From Acidobacteriota bacterium (lineage in GTDB: Bacteria > Acidobacteriota > Vicinamibacteria > Vicinamibacterales > UBA2999), in assembly GCA_020851565.1 (NCBI GenBank), contig JADZCN010000031.1, forward strand, positions 51,962 through 115,961: a stretch of DNA of 64,000 bases, given 5' to 3'. The notes under the pieces are model-generated. The model ran no database searches. It was not told the origin of the DNA and was given only the letters and a program-made list of their open reading frames with translations. Position 1 is the first letter of the stretch; each line of letters opens with the position of its first letter. Shown here in pieces: positions 9,522 through 16,785 of this stretch. The position numbers and the translations under genes are program-made.

Positions 9522-10571
9522 ATGGACATGCAGGCAGGCGTCGACCGGGCCGATCGATACGCGTTCAACGGCACATTCGTGAAGGATTGGGTTCTCACGC
9601 GCAAGTTCGGCCGGCAGAGCTCGGACCGGCGCCAGCGCTGGCACGATCGGATGGTCCGGAAGATGGAAGGACAGCCGCCCGGCCGCGAGCTGACCGTCGA
9701 GCGACGGGTGGGCCTCACCGCGGAGGAGTTCCGACGTGAGTACTTCCTGACGGGGAAGCCCGTCGTGCTCGAAGGCGCCGGCCGCGGGTGGCCAGCGGTG
9801 AAGAAGTGGACGTTCGAGTTCCTGATGGAGCGCTGCGGCCAGGACCGGGTGGACGTCCTCGACGGGCACAACTGGAAGGTCAGCCGCCGTGAAGGCGACG
9901 ACGTCGTGAGCACGGAAGAACGCGGGATGCAGGTCAGGGAGCTCCTCGCGGCGGCGCGCACCGGCAGCGGGTGGTACGGCGCGTTCATGGAACTGCTCGA
10001 CAAGTACGAGGACCTGCGCCGGGACATCGATCTCGACTTCGTGCGTCGTTACGGCTGCATGGACGCCCGGGTGCCCTGGCAGCAGAACATCCTGGCGAAG
10101 ATGTACGTCGGCGGGCCGATGACCGCGACGTCGCTGCACTGCGCGCCGGTGATGAACCTGTACCTGCAGGCCTACGGCCGGAAGCGCTGGGTGCTGATTT
10201 CGCCCCGGTTCTCGCCGTTCATGTACATGGGCCTCTCGAAGGGCGGCAACTGGCAGTCGCGCGTGGACTTCCGCAACCCCGACTACGACGAGTGCCCCCT
10301 GTACAGGTACGTCGATCGCTACGAGACGGTGCTCGAGCCCGGGGACGTCCTGTGGAACCCGCCCTGGGTCTGGCACGGCGTGCAGAACCTCACGGAGTCG
10401 ATCGCGGTCAGCATGTGGTGGTTCAACGTGACCCGAAGCTTCGGGAACAACCCGGTGCTCACGCCGCTCGTGGCGCTGCTGGGCGACCCCAACCCGATCA
10501 TGATCCAGCTGGGCCTGCACAAGGACACGACGGAGAAGGCCTCCGCATTCTCGGTGCACCTGAACAAGTAG
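9522..10571 (+). CDS. Cupin/JmjC-like (Cupin_8) protein with an HxA metal site
   Basis: 349 residues from the ATG at MDMQAGV, preferred over GTG 9480 because GGGGAG lies about 9 bases upstream. The fold is that of Fe(II)/2-oxoglutarate JmjC-type hydroxylases: target-binding half (GKPVVLEGAGRGWPA), then SLHCAPVMN, PGDVLWNPPWVWHGVQN. In the standard HxD...H triad the Asp is replaced here by Ala (H206-C-A208), while the distal His (H285) remains. Fe/2OG halogenases show the same kind of loss, but pseudo-enzymes do too. Its neighbours suggest a lipid or sterol-like substrate, by inference only. Confidence 0.78.
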   Translation: MDMQAGVDRADRYAFNGTFVKDWVLTRKFGRQSSDRRQRWHDRMVRKMEGQPPGRELTVERRVGLTAEEFRREYFLTGKPVVLEGAGRGWPAVKKWTFEFLMERCGQDRVDVLDGHNWKVSRREGDDVVSTEERGMQVRELLAAARTGSGWYGAFMELLDKYEDLRRDIDLDFVRRYGCMDARVPWQQNILAKMYVGGPMTATSLHCAPVMNLYLQAYGRKRWVLISPRFSPFMYMGLSKGGNWQSRVDFRNPDYDECPLYRYVDRYETVLEPGDVLWNPPWVWHGVQNLTESIAVSMWWFNVTRSFGNNPVLTPLVALLGDPNPIMIQLGLHKDTTEKASAFSVHLNK

Positions 10572-10577
10572 CGGCGC

Positions 10578-11729
10578 ATGCGCGCAACCCTTCCGTCGTC
10601 GCCGGCGCCACGGCCGCTCGCCCCCTCCGGTGGAGCGACGACAGGCCCTCCGGCCACGCCCGCGGTGGCGCGCCTTCGCTCACCCACCCGCCCGCGCCGA
10701 CCCCTCAAGTGCGGTCCGCCCGAGGTGCACCCGTTCGTCACCACCGACGGCCTGGAGCTGCGCCTGACGCGCTACGCCGGCGGCGGCAAGGGACCGGTCG
10801 TGCTCTGTCACGGCCTGGGTGTCTCGAGCGGCATCTTCACGCTCGACACCATCGAGACGAACCTCGTCGAGTACCTGTTCGCGTGCGGCTATGACATCTG
10901 GCTGCTCGACTTCAGGGCCAGCATCGACCTGCCCGCCTCGTCCGCCCGGTTCGACGCCGACGTGATCGCGGCCATTGACTATCCGGAGGCCGTGGCCGAA
11001 GTCCGGCGGCTGACGGGGGCCGCCAGCGTCCAGATGGTCGTGCACTGCTTCGGCTCGACGGTGTTCTTCATGTCGATGCTCTCGGGCGCGCTCCAGGGCG
11101 TCCGGTCCGCCGTCGCCTCGCAGGCCACGCCCCACGTCCAGGCGGCCGGGCTCGTCCGGCTCAAGGCGGCCCTGCGCGTCCCGGCCCTGCTCGCGGCCCT
11201 GGGCATCGACCGCTTGACGGCGTATACGGACGACGAGGCGGGCTGGATGGACCGGGCCTTCAACCGGAGCCTCGCCCTGTATCCGCTGGCGAGCCACGAG
11301 CGGTGCACGAGCGCCACCTGCCGCCGGATCTCCTTCATGTACTCCCTGCTGTACAAGCATGGCCAGCTGGCGCCCGCCACGCACGACACGCTCAACGAGC
11401 TGTTCGGCGTCGCCGGGATGACGACCTTCGGCCACCTTGCCCGGATGGTCCGGGCCGGTCACCTGGTCGACGCCCGCGGGCGCGACGTGTACATGCCGCA
11501 TGTGGCGCGCCTGGCCATTCCACTGCGGCTGGTGCACGGCGGAGAGAACGACTGCTTTCCTCCGGCCGGCAGCGAGCGGACGCTGGCCTGGCTTCGCGCG
11601 CACAACGATCCGCAGCTCTACTCGCGCGTCGTCATTCCGGGATTCGGGCACATCGACTGCATCTTCGGGTCGCAGGCGGCCACCCGGGTCTATCCACACA
11701 TCGTCGAACACCTCGAGCAGTCGGCGTGA
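10578..11729 (+). CDS. Alpha/beta hydrolase with a cysteine nucleophile
   Basis: 383 residues. After a Pro/Ala/Arg-rich N-terminal tail of about 55 residues comes an alpha/beta hydrolase: LCHGLGVSSG oxyanion region, nucleophile elbow VVHCFGS (C157 where Ser usually sits), acid loop VHGGENDCFP, and GFGHIDCIFG with the catalytic His. The same elbow style (HC-x-G-S) occurs, as I recall it, in the hydrolase domain attached to cholesterol-oxidase-like GMC proteins. The gene begins 6 bases after the cupin gene, so it is co-transcribed. Probable ester, lactone or thioester hydrolase; the substrate is unknown. Confidence 0.8.
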   Translation: MRATLPSSPAPRPLAPSGGATTGPPATPAVARLRSPTRPRRPLKCGPPEVHPFVTTDGLELRLTRYAGGGKGPVVLCHGLGVSSGIFTLDTIETNLVEYLFACGYDIWLLDFRASIDLPASSARFDADVIAAIDYPEAVAEVRRLTGAASVQMVVHCFGSTVFFMSMLSGALQGVRSAVASQATPHVQAAGLVRLKAALRVPALLAALGIDRLTAYTDDEAGWMDRAFNRSLALYPLASHERCTSATCRRISFMYSLLYKHGQLAPATHDTLNELFGVAGMTTFGHLARMVRAGHLVDARGRDVYMPHVARLAIPLRLVHGGENDCFPPAGSERTLAWLRAHNDPQLYSRVVIPGFGHIDCIFGSQAATRVYPHIVEHLEQSA

Positions 11730-11763
11730 CGGCTCGATCGGACACCTATCCGGGGAGGCAGTC

Positions 11764-13212
11764 GTGATTCGAGGCATTTCCGACTTGGTGGAGCGGGTGT
11801 GGGGAGGCGACGACTCCGGCGGTCTGTTGAACGACGTCCAGTCACAGCTGAACCCGACGCGCGTGGCCCTGATCAGGCGCCCGCGCTCGATCGAAGACAT
11901 CCAGCAGGCGCTCGACGAGGCGCGGCGGGGAAACCTGTCGGTGAGCGTGGCCGGCGGCCGGCACGCGCAGGGCGGCCAGCAGTTCGGCACCGATACGCTG
12001 CACCTCGACACCTCGGGCTTCAACCAGCCGCTCGCGCTCGACACCGATCGCGGCCTCGTCCGCATGCAGGGCGGGACCCAGTGGCCGGAACTGATCGAGT
12101 ACCTCCATGACGCGCAGAAGGGATCGGCGCGGCAGTGGAGCATCCGGCAGAAGCAGACCGGCGTGGACCAGGTGACCATCGCCGGGACGCTGTCGGCCAA
12201 CGCCCATGGCCGCGGCCTGGCGTTCCCCTCGTTCATCGGGGACGTCGAGTCGTTCGTGCTGATCGGGGCGGACGGCCAGGCGCGCACCTGCAGCCGCGAC
12301 CAGAACCCGGAGCTCTTCGGCCTCGTCATCGGCGGCTACGGCAACTTCGGCGTGGTCGCGGAGGTCGAGCTGCGGCTCGTGCCGCGCCGCAAGGTCGAGC
12401 GCGTGGTCAAGATCATCGAGATCAAGGACCTCATGCCCTGGGTGCAGAAGCGCCTGGACGAGGGCTTCGTCTACGGCGACTGCCAGTACTCGATCGATCC
12501 GAACCCGGACAGCCTGTCGCACCCGGCGGTGTTCTCCTGCTACCGGCCCGTGGACGACGGCCGTGAGATTGCGAGGGGGCAGAAGGAACTGAGCCAGCGC
12601 GAGTGGCTGCAGTTGTTCGTGGACGCGCACACCAACAAGAGGAAGGCGTTCGAAGACTACGCCCACCACTACCAGGAGACCGATGGGCAGATCTACTGGA
12701 CCGACACGCACCAGATGAGCGGCTTCGAGCCGAGCTATCACGAGTACGTGGACCGGCTGATCGGGGCCACGCACAAGGGCTCCGAGCAGATCATGGAGTT
12801 CTACGTGAAGGCAGAGCACCTGATGGACTTCCTCTGGGAGGCCCGGGAGCTCGTCCGCCGGCACGGCATCAACCTGTTCTATGGCACGATCCGCTTCCTC
12901 GAGGGGAACGCCGAGAGCTTCCTCTCCGTCGCGCCGGAGCGAACCGTGTGCGTGCTCTGCAACCTCCACATCGATCACACCGAGGAGGGCATCCGCGCCG
13001 CCACCGACAACTACCGGCGCCTGCTGGATGCGGCCATCAAGTACAACGGCCGGTACTTCCTCACGTACAACCGGTGGGCCACGCGCGAGCAGGTGCAGGC
13101 CTGCTGGCCCCAGATGCCGGAGTTCCTGCGGCTCAAGCGGAAGCACGACCCGCAGGAGCTGTTCCAGAGCGACTGGTATCGACATTACCGGACGATGTTC
13201 GAGGATCACTGA
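11764..13212 (+). CDS. FAD-linked oxidase of the VAO/GlcD type (FAD_binding_4)
   Basis: 482 residues from GTG, chosen because GGGGAGG ends 5 bases upstream; the long track ORF start at 11437 is inside the previous gene. The FAD-binding domain shows VSVAGGRHAQGGQQFG (His next to the pyrophosphate loop, a position often flavinylated in this family) and VTIAGTLSANAHGRG. A C-terminal cap with HIDHTEEGI and a tail ending RHYRTMFEDH follows. Members oxidise alcohols, sugars or hydroxy acids and pass electrons to oxygen or cytochromes; the dihaem cytochrome in the same cluster is a possible partner. Confidence 0.85.
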   Translation: MIRGISDLVERVWGGDDSGGLLNDVQSQLNPTRVALIRRPRSIEDIQQALDEARRGNLSVSVAGGRHAQGGQQFGTDTLHLDTSGFNQPLALDTDRGLVRMQGGTQWPELIEYLHDAQKGSARQWSIRQKQTGVDQVTIAGTLSANAHGRGLAFPSFIGDVESFVLIGADGQARTCSRDQNPELFGLVIGGYGNFGVVAEVELRLVPRRKVERVVKIIEIKDLMPWVQKRLDEGFVYGDCQYSIDPNPDSLSHPAVFSCYRPVDDGREIARGQKELSQREWLQLFVDAHTNKRKAFEDYAHHYQETDGQIYWTDTHQMSGFEPSYHEYVDRLIGATHKGSEQIMEFYVKAEHLMDFLWEARELVRRHGINLFYGTIRFLEGNAESFLSVAPERTVCVLCNLHIDHTEEGIRAATDNYRRLLDAAIKYNGRYFLTYNRWATREQVQACWPQMPEFLRLKRKHDPQELFQSDWYRHYRTMFEDH

Positions 13213-13213
13213 T

Positions 13214-13242
13214 TTGCAGTCCCCCGTAAGCTGGTCTATAAG
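13214..13242 (+). promoter_or_regulatory. Candidate sigma70 promoter for a leaderless dioxygenase transcript
   Basis: TTGCAG, a 17-base spacer, then TATAAG. The predicted transcription start falls at or within a base of the ATG at 13248, and no ribosome site precedes that ATG, so translation would be leaderless. This would let the dioxygenase/catalase pair be transcribed apart from the upstream genes. Confidence 0.45.
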
Positions 13243-13247
13243 AGCGC

Positions 13248-15713
13248 ATGTCTTCGACCCACACGACCAGCGGTCCCCTCCAGCATCTCGAGGCGGCGCG
13301 CCGGTTCCTGGCGGCCGGCGACGCCGCGCGCGCCATCGAGGCCCTGGAAGGCGTTGCCGCAAGCGACGCCACCGGGCAGGGACTTGCGCTGCTTGGCGAT
13401 GCGCACTTCCTCCAGGCCCGTTATGACCGCGCCGAGGAGGCCTGGCGCGCCGCGCTCACGCGCGCCGGCGTGGACGAGGTGCTCGCGCGGAAGCTCGATC
13501 GCGCGGCCGCCAACGTCCTCACCGCCATCGAGGACGAGCCGCAGGCCCACGTGTTCAAGGAGCGCTTCGCGCGGGACTGGCTGCTGGGCGGGCCGCATCC
13601 GGGAACGGGGTCGGCCACGCCGCCGGCTGAGGAGGAGCCGTCGGTGCTCGACCGGCTGCGCGAGGGGGCCGAGGCGGCGGCGAGCACCGCCCTCAGCGCC
13701 ATTGGCCGCGTCGTCTTCGAGACGCTGGCCGAGCGCGCCGGCCGCATGGGAATCACCGACGGGGTGTGGACCAACTGGCACACCACTGCCGAGAACGCGC
13801 CCGAGCGCCTGCGGCCCTCGCTGCAGATCCTCAAGCTCGCCTTCATGCGGAACTCGCTCTTCGCCAACAACCTGGTCCGGCCCTACGCCGACGGCGAGAA
13901 GACCGCATTCTTCGTGACCGACACGGAGCCGCCGGAGTGGGCGCGCTGGTGGCGCACCGCCGACGGGAGCTGGAACGACCTCCACAAGGACGCCGACGGG
14001 CGCTACGACCCGCTCGTCGGCGCGGCCTGGACCCGGTTCTTCCGCAACGTCGGCGACGACATCGGCCTCGAGTCGACGCGCCCGCGTGACAACCCCGGTA
14101 CCACTCCAGTGAGTGTGCGCGAGCTGTCACGGGCGCTGCTGGCCCCGCGGGGTCCGCGCCAGGAGGTGCCGTTCCTCAACCTGTGGGCGGCGGCGTGGAT
14201 CCAGTTCATGATTCACGACTGGGTGAGCCACGGCACCGCCGACCAGACGACGGTGGCGCGCATCCCGCTGGCGGCGGACGATCCCATGCGGCGCTATGGG
14301 CGGGAGACGCTGGACATCCCCGCCACCCCGCGCGACCTCACGCGACACGACAGCGACGGCAGGCGCCCGCCGACGTTCCTCAACGAGGTCACGCACTGGT
14401 GGGACGCGTCCCAGATCTACGGCAGCGACGAAGCCACACAGCGCGCGTTGCGCAGCGGCATTGGTGGCCGCCTCACGGTTGCCGACGATGGCTGCCTCCC
14501 GGTCGATCCCCGGACGGGCGTCGAGCAGACAGGGTTCGTCCGCAACTGGTGGGTCGGGCTCGCGATGCTGCACACGGTGTTCGCCCGCGAGCACAACGCC
14601 ATCTGCGATCGCCTCGCCGCTGCGTACCCCGACTGGGACGACGAGCGCCTGTTCCAGACCGCCCGCCTGGTCAACAGCGCGCTGATGGCGAAGATCCACA
14701 CGGTGGAGTGGACGCCGGGGATCCTCGCCAACCGCACGATCTACGACGGGATGCGCGTGAACTGGTACGGCCTGCTCACCAAGTGGTTCGGCGGCGACCA
14801 GCCGCGCACGCTCGAGCCGATCTCGATCGGCAGCCCGGAGCTTGGCGGCATCGTGGGCGGGCCCGGGTTTCCGCTCGCGCGCTATGGGCTGTCCGAGGAG
14901 TTCACCGCCGTCTACCGGCTGCACTCGCTGCTGCCCGAGAGCCTGAAGGTTCGTCGCCTGGGCGACGCGCCCGGCACCGTCGCAGAGGAGATCCCCCTGC
15001 TGCGCACCCGCAACGCCGCCGTCAAGCACATCCTGGGCCGGCACGGCCTGGCGGCCATCGCGGTCTCGATGGGCGCGCAGAACTGCTGTGCGCTCGTGGC
15101 GAACAACTACCCGACGCCGCTGCTGGACGTCTCGACGCCCGACATGCCGCTCATCGACCTCGGCGCGCTGGATCTCTTCCGGGATCGCGAGCGGGGCATC
15201 CCGCCGTACAACCAGCTGCGTGCCGAGCTCGGTCTGCCCCGCGTCCCGAGTTTCGACGAGCTGACCGGCGGCGACACCGCGCTCGCGGCCCGGCTGCGCG
15301 AGCAGTACGGGACCGATGCCGACGGCCGCGATCGCGTCGATGACGTGGACCTGCTCATCGGAACGCTGTGCGAGGGGAATCGCCCCGAAGGCTTTGGCTT
15401 TGGTGAGACGCTGTTCCAGGTGTTCATCCTGAACGCGAGCTGGCGGCTGCTGGGAGACCGCTTCTACACCACGGACTACCGGCCGGAGGTGTACACGCCT
15501 GAGGGCCTGGACTGGATCGACTTCACCTCGTTCAAGGACGTGCTGCTGCGCCACTTCCCCGAGCTTGCGGGCACCGGGCTCGGCAACGTCCGCAACGCCT
15601 TCGAGCCCTGGGATGAAGGGCGGCTCGACCCGGCACGCCATCCGACCCGTGCGTTCGACGACGCCCTGGCCGACGATCCGTGGGCGGGCGAGCGGGCGAT
15701 GGGGAAGGCGTGA
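13248..15713 (+). CDS. Alpha-dioxygenase/cyclooxygenase-like haem fatty-acid dioxygenase with N-terminal TPR region
   Basis: 821 residues. Residues 10-70 are TPR-like helices, then about 120 residues of linker, then an animal-haem-peroxidase-superfamily domain to the end. Distal haem His is in QFMIHDW (H323). The proximal segment VYRLHSLLP has Tyr556 three residues before the proximal His559. That Y-x-x-H arrangement is the tyrosyl-radical signature of cyclooxygenase and alpha-dioxygenase and is missing from ordinary peroxidases. THWWDASQIYGSD also matches the plant alpha-dioxygenase (PIOX) style. The expected reaction is insertion of O2 into a fatty acid to give a hydroperoxide. The stop overlaps the next start. 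Confidence 0.85.
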   Translation: MSSTHTTSGPLQHLEAARRFLAAGDAARAIEALEGVAASDATGQGLALLGDAHFLQARYDRAEEAWRAALTRAGVDEVLARKLDRAAANVLTAIEDEPQAHVFKERFARDWLLGGPHPGTGSATPPAEEEPSVLDRLREGAEAAASTALSAIGRVVFETLAERAGRMGITDGVWTNWHTTAENAPERLRPSLQILKLAFMRNSLFANNLVRPYADGEKTAFFVTDTEPPEWARWWRTADGSWNDLHKDADGRYDPLVGAAWTRFFRNVGDDIGLESTRPRDNPGTTPVSVRELSRALLAPRGPRQEVPFLNLWAAAWIQFMIHDWVSHGTADQTTVARIPLAADDPMRRYGRETLDIPATPRDLTRHDSDGRRPPTFLNEVTHWWDASQIYGSDEATQRALRSGIGGRLTVADDGCLPVDPRTGVEQTGFVRNWWVGLAMLHTVFAREHNAICDRLAAAYPDWDDERLFQTARLVNSALMAKIHTVEWTPGILANRTIYDGMRVNWYGLLTKWFGGDQPRTLEPISIGSPELGGIVGGPGFPLARYGLSEEFTAVYRLHSLLPESLKVRRLGDAPGTVAEEIPLLRTRNAAVKHILGRHGLAAIAVSMGAQNCCALVANNYPTPLLDVSTPDMPLIDLGALDLFRDRERGIPPYNQLRAELGLPRVPSFDELTGGDTALAARLREQYGTDADGRDRVDDVDLLIGTLCEGNRPEGFGFGETLFQVFILNASWRLLGDRFYTTDYRPEVYTPEGLDWIDFTSFKDVLLRHFPELAGTGLGNVRNAFEPWDEGRLDPARHPTRAFDDALADDPWAGERAMGKA

Positions 15714-16747
15714 CCGAGGCGCCGGAGTCCGGGCCCGCCGTCATCTCGTCGTGGCGCCAGGACTGGCGGGTCGCGCTGCCGGTACGCACGCCGGACGAGC
15801 AGGCCCGCCTGCTCGAGGAGGCTCGCCGCGCCGTGGCGGACCTGCAGGCCGTGGCCCGCGACGCCGAGGGCCGTGCCGGCCGCGCCCTTCACCGGCGCCC
15901 GCTGCACGTCACCGCTCGTGCCCGCCTTGACGTTTCACACGATATTCCGGCCCCTATCGCGCTCGGGCCGTTCGTCCCCGGCGCATCCTGGCCGGCCCTG
16001 GTCCGATTGTCGAGCGCGTACCCGGTGTCGCGTCCCGACGCGACTCCCGACCAGCGAGGCCTGGCGGCGCGCATATCCGATGACACGCGGCGCCTCGACC
16101 TGCTCACCACCACCGGTGAAGCGCATCACGCGCGCGACGGCCGGGCGATGGTTGCGGCGCTGGCCTCGGCGAGGTCCGCGGTGCGCGGAGGGCTAACTGG
16201 CAGGCTCGGGGCACTGGCCACGCTCGTCCGAACGCTCGGCCCGGCCGACGCGCTGCGGATGGCGCGCACGGTCTCCCGTGCCGCGGAGTCGGGCGCAAGC
16301 CTGGCGTCGCTCACCTTCTACAGCCGCGCGCCCTTCGCGCTCGGCCCGTTCGCAGTGCGCTACCGCTTCGCACCGCTGCCCGGCGTCGATGCTGCACTGC
16401 GCGCCAGCGGCGACGAGGCGCTCAGCCGAGACCTCGCGGAGCGACGCCGCGCCGGCGAGGTTGCCTGGCACGTCCAGGTCCAGGGATTTCTCGACCGCGA
16501 GCGGACGCCCCTGGACGATCACCGCATCGCATGGAGATCGCCGTGGCTGACCGTGGGACGCCTGGTGCTGACCGCGGAGGATCCCGCCGGGGAAGGCGAC
16601 ACCCCCGTCGGATACCGGGTGACGCCGGACTGGCCGGACGCGCGAGGGCCCGTACTCGATCCGCTGGGCGATCTCAATGCCCTCCGCGGCGCGGCGTACG
16701 CGGAGAGCGCGCGCGGCCGGGGTGCGGGCGCGGCGAGCGCTGTTTGA
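15710..16747 (+). CDS. Catalase-related haem protein (candidate hydroperoxide lyase or allene oxide synthase)
   Basis: 345 residues from GTG, which overlaps the dioxygenase stop (GTGA) with GGGGAAGG just upstream; the track start at 15680 lies inside the previous gene. The catalase fold in reduced form is visible: distal RPLHVTARARL (H66), DQRGLAARI matching the catalase DPRGFAVK strand, and proximal RGAAY near the C-terminus (R326, Tyr330 as haem ligand). It is shorter than true catalases. Catalase-related proteins next to fatty-acid dioxygenases are known to rearrange or cleave fatty-acid hydroperoxides rather than dismutate H2O2. Translational coupling to the dioxygenase supports that role. 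Confidence 0.82.
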   Translation: MTEAPESGPAVISSWRQDWRVALPVRTPDEQARLLEEARRAVADLQAVARDAEGRAGRALHRRPLHVTARARLDVSHDIPAPIALGPFVPGASWPALVRLSSAYPVSRPDATPDQRGLAARISDDTRRLDLLTTTGEAHHARDGRAMVAALASARSAVRGGLTGRLGALATLVRTLGPADALRMARTVSRAAESGASLASLTFYSRAPFALGPFAVRYRFAPLPGVDAALRASGDEALSRDLAERRRAGEVAWHVQVQGFLDRERTPLDDHRIAWRSPWLTVGRLVLTAEDPAGEGDTPVGYRVTPDWPDARGPVLDPLGDLNALRGAAYAESARGRGAGAASAV

Positions 16748-16771
16748 TTTCGGCGAAATCCGCTGGATAAT
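16744..16771 (+). promoter_or_regulatory. Candidate internal promoter ahead of the patatin gene
   Basis: TTGATT and GATAAT separated by 16 bases, in a stretch clearly richer in A+T than its surroundings, overlapping the catalase-like stop codon. The predicted start is about 8 bases before the patatin GTG. It may give the lipase and methyltransferase genes separate expression within the cluster. Confidence 0.45.
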
Positions 16772-16785
16772 TCAAGCCTCCGACC

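Noticed and set aside
7050-10559. 1169-residue ORF on the minus strand
   Set aside because: High-GC antisense shadow. The plus strand encodes the dihaem cytochrome and cupin with clear motifs, while the minus product is Arg/His/Ala/Gly-rich with no domain.
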